From Paenibacillus sp. CF384 (lineage in GTDB: Bacteria > Bacillota > Bacilli > Paenibacillales > Paenibacillaceae), in the NCBI RefSeq assembly GCF_900106745.1, contig NZ_FNNV01000017.1, positions 115,227 through 179,226 on the forward strand: DNA of 64,000 nucleotides. The letters run 5' to 3'. A program made the position numbers and the translations under genes. How positions within the stretch are numbered: position 1 is the stretch's first letter; each line of letters starts with the position of its first letter. Under the pieces are notes generated by a model. The model saw only the letters and a program-made list of their open reading frames with translations, was not told where the DNA came from and searched no databases. Positions 24,106-33,383 of the stretch are shown piece after piece.

Positions 24106-26184
24106 ATGACAATGAAGCTGCAAAAGTTTCCCCCGATCAGTGACAAGCTCCCGGCTTTCATGCATGGCGCCGACTACAATCCGGACCAGTGGCAGCAGTA
24201 TCCGGAGGTGCTGGCCGAAGATATTCGGTTGATGAAGCTCGCAGGCTGCAATACGATGGCCGTAGGAATCTTCGCATGGGCTGCACTGGAGCCTGAGGAA
24301 GGCGTATTCACTTTCGAATGGATGGACCGGCTGCTGGATACGTTCGCTGCCAATGGCATCTTCGCTTGGCTTGCTACACCAAGCGGAGCGCGCCCGGCAT
24401 GGATGGCACAGCAATATCCGGAAGTGCTTCGCGTAGAAGCCAACCGTGTACGCAACCTGTTCGGCATGCGCCATAACCACTGCTTTACATCGCCTGTTTA
24501 CCGCGAGAAGACCGCAATTATGAATAGGAAGCTTGCCGAGCGATATGGCAATCACCCCGCTGTTCTGGGCTGGCATATTTCGAATGAATTTAGCGGCGAG
24601 TGTCATTGCGATTACTGCCAGCATGCTTTTCGCGAGTGGCTCAAAGCCAAGTATGGCACCCTTGATGTGTTGAACGCTGCGTGGTGGACGACGTTCTGGG
24701 CGCATACCTATACGAATTGGGAGCAGATCGAGTCTCCGGCTTTCCATGGAGAATTTCTGGTTCATGCCCATAATCTGGACTGGCGTCGTTTTGTCAGCGA
24801 TCAAACGGCGGACTTCTGCAGACATGAGGTTGCTTCGGTTCGACCGTTCAATCCACAGCTTCCGATTACGACCAATATGCATATGATCGAAGGGTTGGAT
24901 TACCGCAAGCTGGCCCGAGAAATCGATGTCATTTCGTGGGATGCCTATCCGACCTGGCATTCAGCCTCCGATGACAGTGGATTGGCGGCATTTTTTGCCT
25001 TCTATCACGATTTGTACCGTTCCTTGAAGCGGAAGCCTTTTCTGCTTATGGAAAGCACGCCGAGCTTAACGAACTGGCAGCCGGTCAGCAAGCTGAAGCG
25101 TCCGGGTATGCACCGCCTTTCTTCCCTGCAAGCGGTGGCGCATGGCTCGGATTCCGTACAGTACTTCCAGTGGCGCAAAAGCCGCGGCTCCAGCGAGAAG
25201 TTTCACGGCGCTGTCGTCGATCATGACGGAACGGAGCATACACGCGTATTCCGGGATGTTGCTTCGCTTGGAAAGACGTTATCGGGCTTGACGGAGGTGC
25301 TGGGCAGCGGGACGCCTTCGCAAACAGCGCTGCTCTTCGATTGGGACAATCGGTGGGCGATCAAAGACTCGCAGGGACCCCGGAACATTGGACTGCGTTA
25401 TGAGGAAACGGTCATTGCGCATCATAAAGCCTTCTGGGATCTCGGTGTTCCCGTTGATGTGGTCGGTTCCGAGGAGGACTGGTCCGGCTACAACCTTATT
25501 GTCGCTCCGATGCTGTACCTGTGCACCGAAGAGACAGGCCGCCGCCTGGAGAAGTTTGTGGAGAACGGCGGTACGCTCGTCACAACCTACTGGTCGGGCA
25601 TAGTCGGCGCAACCGATCTCTGCCATCTCGGCGGATTCCCGGGGCCGCTGCGCAAGACGCTTGGTATCTGGGCGGAGGAAATCGAAGGGTTGTATGACCA
25701 TGACCGCAATGGGTTGATTTTATCCGAGGGCAATCGACTCGGGCTCAGCGGAACCTACGAGTCGCATGAAATCTGTGAGATCATTCATGCAGAAGGTGCG
25801 GAAGTGCTCGGCGTATATGAGAGTGACTTCTATGCGGGGCAGCCGGCGCTGACCGTCAATCGACTTGGCGCAGGTCGGGCTTATCATATGGCGACGCGGC
25901 TCAAGGGAGATTTTCTGCGTGATTTCTACGCCCGTATTGTGGAAGAGATCGGCGTCAGTCGCACGCTGGACACGGAGCTGCCGGATGGCGTGACTGCGCA
26001 GCTGCGTTCCGATGGGGAGCATGATTATATTTTCGTGATGAACTTCAGCGGTGTAGTGCAAAGAGTTGCGCTGGATGGACATGCTTACGAGGATCTTGAG
26101 AGCGGAGCTCCGTTGGATGGGTCTGCACAGCTTGAGCTTGAGGCGAACGGGGTAGTCTTGTTGAAGCGGAAATCGCGGAAGTAA
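24106..26184 (+). CDS. GH42 beta-galactosidase
   Basis: A 692-residue cytoplasmic glycoside hydrolase family 42 enzyme that releases galactose from short beta-galactosides. Residues 1-390 form the TIM barrel: the start block GADYNPDQW, acid/base Glu161 in WHISNEFSG and nucleophile Glu316 in FLLMESTPS. Cysteines in GECHCDYCQ (near 165-171), with an earlier Cys126, match the family zinc cluster. The middle trimerisation domain (about 395-600) has LIVAPMLYLCTEE, and a small C-terminal beta domain follows. Length is normal. AGGAGG lies ten bases before the ATG. There is no signal peptide and no transporter next door; the divergent AraC gene is the likely regulator. Confidence 0.96.
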   Translation: MTMKLQKFPPISDKLPAFMHGADYNPDQWQQYPEVLAEDIRLMKLAGCNTMAVGIFAWAALEPEEGVFTFEWMDRLLDTFAANGIFAWLATPSGARPAWMAQQYPEVLRVEANRVRNLFGMRHNHCFTSPVYREKTAIMNRKLAERYGNHPAVLGWHISNEFSGECHCDYCQHAFREWLKAKYGTLDVLNAAWWTTFWAHTYTNWEQIESPAFHGEFLVHAHNLDWRRFVSDQTADFCRHEVASVRPFNPQLPITTNMHMIEGLDYRKLAREIDVISWDAYPTWHSASDDSGLAAFFAFYHDLYRSLKRKPFLLMESTPSLTNWQPVSKLKRPGMHRLSSLQAVAHGSDSVQYFQWRKSRGSSEKFHGAVVDHDGTEHTRVFRDVASLGKTLSGLTEVLGSGTPSQTALLFDWDNRWAIKDSQGPRNIGLRYEETVIAHHKAFWDLGVPVDVVGSEEDWSGYNLIVAPMLYLCTEETGRRLEKFVENGGTLVTTYWSGIVGATDLCHLGGFPGPLRKTLGIWAEEIEGLYDHDRNGLILSEGNRLGLSGTYESHEICEIIHAEGAEVLGVYESDFYAGQPALTVNRLGAGRAYHMATRLKGDFLRDFYARIVEEIGVSRTLDTELPDGVTAQLRSDGEHDYIFVMNFSGVVQRVALDGHAYEDLESGAPLDGSAQLELEANGVVLLKRKSRK

Positions 26185-26188
26185 TAGA

Positions 26189-26237
26189 AAAGGCGGGCTG
26201 CTTGGGATTCTGAATCCCTTGCGGCTCGCCTTTTGTT
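26189..26237. terminator. Bidirectional terminator between GH42 and TerC genes
   Basis: AAAAGGCGGGC ... GCTCGCCTTTT hairpin with an inner GGGATTC/GAATCCC stem. A and T runs flank it, so it can end the plus-strand GH42 transcript and the minus-strand TerC transcript. Confidence 0.85.
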
Positions 26238-26267
26238 CTAATTCAAAAAGATAGATGTTAGGCTCCC

Positions 26268-26942
26268 TTAGGCTCCCTGTACTTCGGAACCCCGTCCACG
26301 CTTCTGCAGCAGATAGCCAATGGCGATGACAAGCAGTCCGCAGATGAACGGGAAGATATCGTCCGCATACTCGGAAATCTTGTGCAGCCCCGATTTCACG
26401 GTTTCGCTCTCTTCCAGCATTTCACCGGCCGTATAGCCCAGAATGCCGGCACCTAGGAAGATAAAAATCGGGAATTTATGCAGCAGCGACATGATCAACT
26501 GGCTGCCCCATACGATGATTGGGATACTAAGCGCGACCCCAAGCGACATTAGCCAAATATTATTGTTGGCAATGGCGGCAATTGCCAGTACATTGTCCAA
26601 GCTCATAATAAAGTCGGCTGTCACGATGATCCGGATCGCTTTCACGAGGGATTGCGCTCCCTGGATGTCCTTGCTGTCACCGTCATCCTTAAGCAGCTGT
26701 ACCGCTACCCAGAACAACAGCAATGCGCCGGCCACTTGGATGAACGGGATTTTGAGCAAATATACGGCAACTGCAGTCAAAATAATCCGCAGCCCAACGG
26801 CAGCCATCGCCCCCCACCAAACCGCTTTCTTCCGGTTATGCACAGGCAAATTACGGCTCGCAAGCGCGATAACAACCGCATTGTCGCCGCTAAGTACGAG
26901 ATTGACCAGCATGATTTCTGCAAGCAATACTAGGTATTCCAT
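26268..26942 (-). CDS. TerC family integral membrane protein
   Basis: A 224-residue membrane protein with about seven hydrophobic segments. The two TerC signature sites, each with an acidic/asparagine pair in a membrane helix, are LVLSGDNAVVIALA (Asp20-Asn21) and FIMSLDNVLAIAAIA (near residues 112-126). Proteins of this size (YjbE/YkoY group) are implicated in manganese export or metal loading of exported enzymes. The ATG has AAGGAG upstream. I looked for a manganese riboswitch (yybP-ykoY) upstream and did not see one. Single gene. Confidence 0.92.
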   Translation of the reverse strand: MEYLVLLAEIMLVNLVLSGDNAVVIALASRNLPVHNRKKAVWWGAMAAVGLRIILTAVAVYLLKIPFIQVAGALLLFWVAVQLLKDDGDSKDIQGAQSLVKAIRIIVTADFIMSLDNVLAIAAIANNNIWLMSLGVALSIPIIVWGSQLIMSLLHKFPIFIFLGAGILGYTAGEMLEESETVKSGLHKISEYADDIFPFICGLLVIAIGYLLQKRGRGSEVQGA

Positions 26943-27094
26943 TCCACAAGCTCCTTACGTCAGACTGAGTATCATCTAGTAGTCGATTATCTCACAGAAC
27001 ATTTCAAATTGTCTATTGACGTTCCCGGCCATGTTATGGCCCATTATTGCAATATTTTTGTAAAAATAACACCTAGCTCCCTTACGCGGGCCGC

Positions 27095-27305
27095 GAGTCT
27101 GCTCGCCTGTAGACCTCCTGGTTCGCTTCTTCTGCTCATTTCGCTGAATTTGCTCCCATCTAGACTTCCTGGTTCGCTACATCAGCTCGTTTCGCTGCAT
27201 TCGCTCCCATCTAGACTTCCTGGTTCGCTTCTTCTGCTCGTTTCGCTGAATTTGCTCCCATGTAGACTTCCTGGTTCGCTTCTTCTGCTCATTTCGCTGA
27301 GGTTG
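27095..27305. repeat. 51-bp tandem array, four units (TTCGCTTCTTCTGCT family)
   Basis: TAGAC recurs at 27110, 27161, 27212 and 27263, exactly 51 bp apart, in units such as GCTCCCATCTAGACTTCCTG. The consensus matches the array at 12203-12526 at most positions and has the same orientation. Confidence 0.9.
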
Positions 27306-27400
27306 CAACGAGAGCACGTTACTTCAAGCGACCAAGAGCAACCACGAACGGGTAGTCCGCTTCAAACAATCCCGGCACCACCTAGGCGAGTTTCACCACT

Positions 27401-27473
27401 CTATCCACAACCTTATCCACAAACCATCCACATTTACTCAACTTATCGGGGATAACTCCCATAGTTATCCCCG
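27401..27473. promoter_or_regulatory. Cluster of DnaA-box-like sites
   Basis: CTATCCACA (27401-27409), TTATCCACA (27413-27421, perfect consensus TTATNCACA) and CCATCCACA (27424-27432) are in the same orientation and start 12 and 11 bp apart, about one helical turn. TTATCCCCG follows at 27465-27473. The cluster lies in a gene-free stretch. Confidence 0.5.
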
Positions 27474-27475
27474 AT
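27445..27475. other. Perfect 13-bp inverted repeat
   Basis: ATCGGGGATAACT (27445-27457), loop CCCAT, AGTTATCCCCGAT (27463-27475). Neither side has a T run, so it is not a standard terminator for the exporter gene ending at 27531. Between it and that gene are short repeats of CGCTCTATC/TCCGCTATC. Confidence 0.75.
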
Positions 27476-27530
27476 TATGCCCAGTTCACCCGCTCTGTCC
27501 GCTCTATCCGCTCTATCTCCGCTATCTCCG

Positions 27531-29420
27531 CTATCCCACTCCGCAACTCTTCTTCACACCAGCAGCTGTTGCAGTTGCTGCCCCAGCCGCTCCCGCGGCA
27601 AGCTGCTGCGCTTTCCGCCCTTGCGAATGCCGGTACAGCTCCTCGTAATAACCGCCGCGCGCGAGCAGCTCCCTATGGTTGCCTTCCTCAACGATCTCGC
27701 CTTGTTTCATGACGAGGATCCGGTCCGCGCCCATAATGGTAGACAATCGATGCGCGATAACCAGCGTCGTCCGTCCTTGGGAGACGACCGTCAGCGCCTC
27801 TTGAATGAGCTGTTCGGAATGCGAATCCAAGTTCGCCGTCGCTTCGTCTAGGATCAGAATCTTCGGCTTGAACACGATGATTCTCGCGAATGAAATCAAT
27901 TGACGCTCGCCGGCAGACAGCCCGCTCCCCCGCTCAGACAAACGTGTATCGTAGCCGTCCTTCATCCGTCCGATGAGCGTATCCACGCCTACTAGTCTGC
28001 ACGCCTCCATGACTTGCTCCCTCGTAATCGTCTCGTCAAACAAACGGACGTTATCGATGATGCTGCCGGAATAGAGATAAGGCTCCTGCTGCACCAAGCC
28101 GATCAACCGATGCAGCGTCTCCTGCGGCAGATCGCGAACATCGGTGCCATCAATCGTGACGCGGCCTTCCTGCACGTCGTAGAATCTGCAGAGCAGACTG
28201 ATGAGCGAGCTTTTGCCTGCGCCGGTTGTCCCGACGATCCCGATCATTTCGCCCGGCTTCACGTGCAGATCCAGATGATGAATAACCGGCAAGCCATCCT
28301 TGTAGCCGAACTTCACGCCGTCAAAATCAATCTTCCCTTTCACAGCCGCAGCATCCAAGCTTCGTACGTTCTCGGCATCCCGCACTTCCGGCACCGTACC
28401 GAATATTCCCCAAATCCGGTTCAACGATACCGTTGCGGATTGAAGCGTATTCCACTGCTGCGAGATATTATTGATCGGCTGGAAGAATTGACGAATGTAC
28501 GTAATAAACGCGAAGAGCACGCCAAATGGAAGACTTTCGCCCAGCACCGCATTCCCGCCAAGCCACGTGACGAAAGCAACGGACAAGTTGCCCATAATTT
28601 CAAAAGAGCGGTTAAACAACACGTTCGTCCGAATCTCCCGCAGATTGGAGCGGAAGTAGAGGCGGTTCTTCTCATCGAACTGCTTCTGCTGTTCTCTCTC
28701 TTGATGAAACACTTGAATGATGCGCATGCCGGCCAAATTCTCTGCAACAAAAGCAACCATTCTCGACAAATTGGTTCTCGCCATCTGATAGGTCGCGTGC
28801 ATATAGGAACGGAATGCGATCGCATTCAGTGCAATGATCGGCAGCAAAATAAGGCAGTAGAGCGTCATCCTCACATCAAGCTGAAACATTAACGCGATAA
28901 TGAACACCAGCGTCAAGCCATCACGCAGCACGCTAAGCAGCACCTGCGAGAAGAACTGGTTGAGCGACTCCGTATCGCTCGACACATGCGTGATGAGACT
29001 GCCGCTTGGCACACGGTCGAAATACGACATCGACTGCTTCGAGATATGACGGAACAGCTTCTTCCGAATGGCAGCAACAATGCCTTGTGCGGCCTTCTGA
29101 AGCAGATTATTTTGCAAGAAGTTAAATACAAATCCTGCAACAGAAAGAAGAAGATAAAGGCCCGCAATGAGAAAAAGCGTATTCGGGCTGCGATCGCCCT
29201 TCATCAAATGATCATCGATCGCAATCTTCACCAGATAGGGCTGCAGCAAATCTGCGGCGATCGCCACGATAATACAGCCAAACACGGCCAGAAAGGTCAA
29301 TCGATACGGCTTCGCATATGCGATAAGCCCCTTGTAAGCTTCCTTGTTACTCTCTTTGCTGGGAGCAGCCGGACTATCTAGTCTCGCGTCCATCTGCCCG
29401 TTGTTGATGATTTTAGCCAA
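27531..29420 (-). CDS. Heterodimeric ABC exporter subunit (BmrD/YheH-like)
   Basis: A 629-residue half-transporter: six-helix ABC exporter membrane domain (about 40-330) and nucleotide-binding domain with Walker A GTTGAGKSSL, a non-canonical signature LSAGERQLISFAR, and Walker B ILILDEATANLD with the catalytic glutamate. The start is TTG at 29420, overlapping the upstream gene's stop, with GGAGG eight bases before it; an ATG at 29393 is less well placed. It pairs with the product of the upstream gene. In such heterodimers the LSAGE signature belongs with the canonical Walker B, as here. Multidrug or lipid-like substrates are typical. Confidence 0.92.
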   Translation of the reverse strand: MAKIINNGQMDARLDSPAAPSKESNKEAYKGLIAYAKPYRLTFLAVFGCIIVAIAADLLQPYLVKIAIDDHLMKGDRSPNTLFLIAGLYLLLSVAGFVFNFLQNNLLQKAAQGIVAAIRKKLFRHISKQSMSYFDRVPSGSLITHVSSDTESLNQFFSQVLLSVLRDGLTLVFIIALMFQLDVRMTLYCLILLPIIALNAIAFRSYMHATYQMARTNLSRMVAFVAENLAGMRIIQVFHQEREQQKQFDEKNRLYFRSNLREIRTNVLFNRSFEIMGNLSVAFVTWLGGNAVLGESLPFGVLFAFITYIRQFFQPINNISQQWNTLQSATVSLNRIWGIFGTVPEVRDAENVRSLDAAAVKGKIDFDGVKFGYKDGLPVIHHLDLHVKPGEMIGIVGTTGAGKSSLISLLCRFYDVQEGRVTIDGTDVRDLPQETLHRLIGLVQQEPYLYSGSIIDNVRLFDETITREQVMEACRLVGVDTLIGRMKDGYDTRLSERGSGLSAGERQLISFARIIVFKPKILILDEATANLDSHSEQLIQEALTVVSQGRTTLVIAHRLSTIMGADRILVMKQGEIVEEGNHRELLARGGYYEELYRHSQGRKAQQLAAGAAGAATATAAGVKKSCGVG

Positions 29421-31161
29421 CGCCGCTTCCCTCCTCCTGAATGGCATGGAGCATGGCATAGATGCCGCCCTGCGCAAGCAGTGACCCATGCGTTCCCCGC
29501 TGCACAATCCGGCCCTCGTCCAGCACGATAATTTCATCGGCATGTTTAAGCGCGCTGATCCGGTGAGCGATAATGATCGTTGTTTTGTTCTGACGTTTCT
29601 TACGAATCGTATCAATAATTGCAGTCTCCGTAACGGCATCCACGGCGCTTACGCTGTCATCCAGAATGAGAATCGGCGCATCCATCATCATGCCGCGTGC
29701 AAGCGCAGTCCGCTGACGCTGACCGCCGGAGAGGGTAACGCCCCGCTCGCCCAGCTTCGTCTCAAAGCCATCGGGAAACGACATAATGCTCTCGTGAATC
29801 TTGGCATGCCGGGCTGCTTTCTCCACCAAGGCAAGGTCTGCGCTGCGTTTGTAGAACGAAATATTATCCCGAATCGTCGAACTGAACAGGAACCCATCCT
29901 GCGGCACATAAGCAATTCCGCCGCGCAAATTCTCAAGCTTTAAGCTGCGCAGATCCTGATCGCCGACGGTTACGGCCCCGAGTGGAGGATCGTACACGCG
30001 AAGGAGCAGCTTGGTAAGGGTTGTTTTGCCGGAACCTGTCTTCCCTACGATGCCAATCGTCTTGCCCGGTGCAACCTGAAGCGAAATATGCTTAAGCGCC
30101 TCTTCCGGCGAATCCGGATACGCGAAGGACAAGTCGTTGATCGACAGCGTCTCGCGTTCCCAATCGACCTCCACCGCAGTTGGCTCTTCTTTAATTTCAG
30201 GCTGCTTGTTCAGCAGATCATTCAATCGCTCGACGGACGCGCGAGAACGTTGAATCGTATTGATCACATTCCCGATCGCCTGCAGCGGGTTGACCATCAT
30301 GCGAACATAGAGCGTAAGGGCAACGAAGTTACCGAGCGTAATCGTGCCGCCAAGTGCCAAATACCCGCCATAAGCCAGCGTAATGATGAGGGATAGCGCC
30401 CCGAGAAAAGGGATGAGTGCTTGAAAATAAGACGAGATGCGCACCAGCTTCAGCTGATTATCCATGATCCGGTCAACGGATTTGCCGAATTTCTCGTTCA
30501 TGATGTCTTCTACCGCGAATTTCTTCGTCACGCGAATGCCGCCGAACTGTTCTTCCGCGGACTCCGTCATCGCACCAAGCGACTCTTGTACGGCAAGAGA
30601 GCGCTTACGAATGTTAGGTCCGATTCGCACGACTACCCATGGAATGAGCACCAGCGGCGATATACAAACCAGAATCAGATAAATCGGAATATCGCTCAGA
30701 ATCATCATGACGATAACGGATATGATGAGCATCACCGCATTCGCCGTCTGATTGACGCCCATCGCAATCGATTCCCGCACAGTCGTTACATCGTTCATGA
30801 CGTAACTGAGCAGCTTACCGACGCCGTTCTTCGAGTAGTACTGCTCGCCAAGCGTGGTGAAATGTCCGAACAACCGCCTGCGCGTATACCATTCGAATTT
30901 GCGGCCCACATACATAATATGAAACTGTCCGATACCGCCAAGTACGCCATAGGCAACGCCAATTAAGAGCAGGATCATGCTGGAATCCCAGACTGCGTCT
31001 TTGGTAAGCCCACCTTGCTGAAGTTGGTCCGTGAAATTGCCGAGCACTTTCGGAAAATAAGCCTGAAATACATTCGCCGCAATGGAAAACGAAATGCCGG
31101 ATGCGTAGATATACCAATTGTTGCGGATATACGTCACCAGCAACCCTCGCTGACTTGCCAT
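29413..31161 (-). CDS. Heterodimeric ABC exporter subunit with degenerate Walker B (BmrC/YheI-like)
   Basis: A 582-residue half-transporter: membrane domain about 20-310, Walker A GKTGSGKTTL, canonical signature LSGGQRQRTALAR, and Walker B ILILDDSVSAVD, in which the catalytic glutamate is aspartate. That substitution marks the degenerate site of heterodimeric exporters. The ATG at 31161 follows GGGAGGAG; the longer frame from 31293 lacks a site. It overlaps the partner gene by eight bases, so the two subunits are made in equal amounts. No regulator gene is adjacent. Confidence 0.93.
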   Translation of the reverse strand: MASQRGLLVTYIRNNWYIYASGISFSIAANVFQAYFPKVLGNFTDQLQQGGLTKDAVWDSSMILLLIGVAYGVLGGIGQFHIMYVGRKFEWYTRRRLFGHFTTLGEQYYSKNGVGKLLSYVMNDVTTVRESIAMGVNQTANAVMLIISVIVMMILSDIPIYLILVCISPLVLIPWVVVRIGPNIRKRSLAVQESLGAMTESAEEQFGGIRVTKKFAVEDIMNEKFGKSVDRIMDNQLKLVRISSYFQALIPFLGALSLIITLAYGGYLALGGTITLGNFVALTLYVRMMVNPLQAIGNVINTIQRSRASVERLNDLLNKQPEIKEEPTAVEVDWERETLSINDLSFAYPDSPEEALKHISLQVAPGKTIGIVGKTGSGKTTLTKLLLRVYDPPLGAVTVGDQDLRSLKLENLRGGIAYVPQDGFLFSSTIRDNISFYKRSADLALVEKAARHAKIHESIMSFPDGFETKLGERGVTLSGGQRQRTALARGMMMDAPILILDDSVSAVDAVTETAIIDTIRKKRQNKTTIIIAHRISALKHADEIIVLDEGRIVQRGTHGSLLAQGGIYAMLHAIQEEGSGVG

Positions 31162-31304
31162 GAAACAGCTCCTCCCTCTTACCAGTAATTGCATATCTCC
31201 ACACAAATCTGTGTACACAACTAAGCGATGTAAGCCTAGATAAATCAAGCAAATCGATGATCGTCGCACATATCCAAATTTTGCATTTATCACACATTTT
31301 ACTC

Positions 31305-31345
31305 AGCAAAAAAGCCTCTTCCAGGTCGATGGATAATAGAGGCTT
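31305..31345 (-). terminator. Intrinsic terminator of the VOC-protein operon
   Basis: Arms AAAGCCTCT and AGAGGCTTT (31311-31319, 31337-31345) followed on the minus strand by a U run ending at about 31308. Confidence 0.88.
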
Positions 31346-31363
31346 TGCGTCACAACCATTCAA

Positions 31364-32239
31364 TTAACGCGGCGCTTGCGATTCTACAATCAGCCGAATC
31401 TCAATGCCGGACGGGTCGCGTACAATGACCGTTCCGCGGTCGGTTTGCAGAGGTACACTTGCAGCCTGCAAACGAGCGAAGAGCGCCATTTGCGCGGTTT
31501 CGTTTGGAAGCACGATTTCATAATAATCGAGTCCCGGCGCGTTCTCCGGTGTAAGCTCTGCACCGATGCCTGCCCACACATTGAGTCCGATGTGGTGGTG
31601 ATAGCCGCCTGCTGAGATGAAGAGCGCAGAATCCGCCATTTGAGCGACAAGCTCGAAGCCGAGCACATCGTGGTAGAAATGTTCCGTAGTCGGCAGTTCA
31701 GAGACATGAAGATGAATGTGTCCCACTGTCGTGCCGGCAGGCAGTCCACTCCACGGTGCATCTCCGGCTTCAGCCAGCAAGCCTTCCCAGTCGATCGGAT
31801 CGAGGCCCATCACATACTGCCCCTTCTCGTCGCGCTCCCACTCTTCGCGAGGTCGGTCTCGGTAGATTTCGATCCCGTTGTTGTCGGGATCTGCAATATA
31901 TAACGCTTCGCTTACGAAGTGATCAGCCTGCCCGATGTGGATGCCGCTTGCAACGAGGTTGCGCAGCGAAAGGCCGAGTGACTTACGGTCCGGCACCAGC
32001 AATGCGTAGTGATACAGACCCGCTCCTGATCGGCGCGGACGCGGCACGGCATTCGGGATTTCTCGCAGATGCAGCAGAGGTGCAGAACTGTCCTGTGCAC
32101 CTAGCTCCGCTGTACCTTCTCCTTGAGAGAGAACCTGCAGCCCTACAACTTCACGGTAGAACGCAAGCGAACGCTCCAAATCGCTGACTCGCAAATGGAC
32201 CTTTCCAATTTGGGCTCCGGCATCAATGACAAAGGACAT
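31364..32239 (-). CDS. VOC family protein (two-domain, extradiol dioxygenase/CatE-like)
   Basis: A 291-residue protein with two vicinal-oxygen-chelate modules: the first begins GKVHLRVSDLERSLAFYREVVGL (metal-ligand His15; the motif continues as LAFYREVVGL), the second GHIHLHVSELPTTEHFY. The order and length match catechol 2,3-dioxygenase-like proteins such as Bacillus CatE/YfiE. It may cleave a catechol or bind a metal for another reaction. The ATG at 32239 has GAGGTG six bases upstream. It starts 16 bp after the sugar-isomerase gene, so the two form an operon closed by the terminator at 31305. Confidence 0.88.
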   Translation of the reverse strand: MSFVIDAGAQIGKVHLRVSDLERSLAFYREVVGLQVLSQGEGTAELGAQDSSAPLLHLREIPNAVPRPRRSGAGLYHYALLVPDRKSLGLSLRNLVASGIHIGQADHFVSEALYIADPDNNGIEIYRDRPREEWERDEKGQYVMGLDPIDWEGLLAEAGDAPWSGLPAGTTVGHIHLHVSELPTTEHFYHDVLGFELVAQMADSALFISAGGYHHHIGLNVWAGIGAELTPENAPGLDYYEIVLPNETAQMALFARLQAASVPLQTDRGTVIVRDPSGIEIRLIVESQAPR

Positions 32240-32255
32240 TTCAATCACCTCTTCT

Positions 32256-33083
32256 CTATAAATATTCCGCTACAATATCTTTAATCCGATCAAGCCCTGC
32301 CCACATGTCGCCGGGACCATCATAAATAAGTACGATTGCGCCGTTAAACTCGGCCGCACGCACGGTTTCTAAGCATTTCAGAAATTCTTCTCGATCGGGA
32401 TATCCGTCACCGTCATACTGCGCTTTGGCATGAACGGATACGCTGCGAGGCAAAGTCATCGTAAACTCTGCATATTTGGTTGGAAACGCGAAATTGCCGA
32501 AGTCTGTAATGAAATCAGCCGCGTCGCCGATGCTCTCAAGCAGTTTGACGCTCGATGTACCCGTTGAAGTGAGCGCCTTAAAGTTCTCCGATACAACACG
32601 CACACCTTTCTCAGAGGCATAACGACCAAGCTCGATAAGGCCATCCGCTGACTTGCGGATCGCTTCTTCCTGATCCGGCTGCGCTTCTCCGGCAATGATG
32701 CGAATCTGCTTCGCGCCTGCCAGCGATGCGATATCAATCCACTCCCGCATGAAACGAATGTCGGCTGCACGCTTCTCTTCGTCTTCGGAGGTGAGGTCGC
32801 CATAATCAAGCAGCAGCGTATCGAAGGACAATGCTGCAGCGCTGAATGCTTCCCGCAGCTGTGCTAAATAATCAGGGTCTGTCGATGGAAAGTGAAAGTG
32901 GCATACTTCTGCTGCATGGTACCCTCTTCTCGCCAGCTCGGCTGGGAGCTCCAGCAGGGTCAATGCTTGCGGCTGTTCCTGAACATTTTGCTCATGCTGC
33001 CCGGTTGCTGCGTTCCACGTCGTAAACCGAAGCGGCCCCAGCAGCCGGTGCAAACTCCATGTGCTAATCGATAGATAAGACAA
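32256..33083 (-). CDS. Sugar phosphate isomerase/epimerase family protein
   Basis: A 275-residue TIM-barrel protein of the xylose isomerase-like superfamily. Metal-site residues are suggested by GDLTSEDE, VVSENFKALTST and DFGNFAF, and by HAKAQYDGDGYPD followed by GAIVLIYDGPGD. I choose the TTG at 33083, which has AGGAGG nine bases upstream; the nearest upstream starts have no site. It is co-transcribed with the VOC gene. An isomerase plus a dioxygenase-like protein suggests degradation of a cyclic polyol or aromatic-type compound, but that is inference. Confidence 0.82.
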   Translation of the reverse strand: MSYLSISTWSLHRLLGPLRFTTWNAATGQHEQNVQEQPQALTLLELPAELARRGYHAAEVCHFHFPSTDPDYLAQLREAFSAAALSFDTLLLDYGDLTSEDEEKRAADIRFMREWIDIASLAGAKQIRIIAGEAQPDQEEAIRKSADGLIELGRYASEKGVRVVSENFKALTSTGTSSVKLLESIGDAADFITDFGNFAFPTKYAEFTMTLPRSVSVHAKAQYDGDGYPDREEFLKCLETVRAAEFNGAIVLIYDGPGDMWAGLDRIKDIVAEYL

Positions 33084-33270
33084 CTTGAATAACCTCCTCT
33101 TAGCTTGATTGAACAATAAACAAAGAATGTCTACATCGTATCACATCCCAGTTCATTAACCAATTTAGGGAAATGGTGTAAAGCAGCACTACGGACGCAA
33201 AAAACAGGCTAAGATGTTGGTTTCATCATAGCCATGCACATAGACAAACGATTTCCGTTTTATGCCGAGC

Positions 33271-33306
33271 GATTCGCGGATTTCCCTAGTGGATTTCTCG
33301 CGAATC
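33271..33306. other. Hairpin in the parB-like upstream region
   Basis: Arms GATTCGCG (33271-33278) and CGCGAATC (33299-33306) around a 20-bp loop. It is not a parS site (consensus TGTTNCACGTGAAACA) and lacks a T run. The remainder of 33084-33383 holds only the promoter below. Confidence 0.6.
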
Positions 33307-33318
33307 CGCGTGAACTCT

Positions 33319-33347
33319 TTTTCACAGAATGGTTCCTGGTATATAAT
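33319..33347 (+). promoter_or_regulatory. Probable sigma-A promoter of the parB-like gene
   Basis: A perfect -10 TATAAT (33342-33347) with a weak -35 TTTTCA (33319-33324) 17 bp upstream. It ends 36 bp before the ATG. Confidence 0.55.
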
Positions 33348-33383
33348 ACGGGGGACTCTTACTGTGAAGATAGGAGAAATCAT

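Noticed and set aside
26943..27094. Manganese riboswitch (yybP-ykoY) ahead of the TerC gene
   Set aside because: The conserved stem-loop and core motifs are not present in the short leader; the region has no strong structure.
27009..27455. Leucine/serine-rich 148-codon frame
   Set aside because: It is the translation of the 51-bp array and DnaA-box region, with no start signal.
33084..33383. parS site next to the parB-like gene
   Set aside because: The only palindrome is GATTCGCG/CGCGAATC with a 20-bp loop, which does not match the parS consensus.
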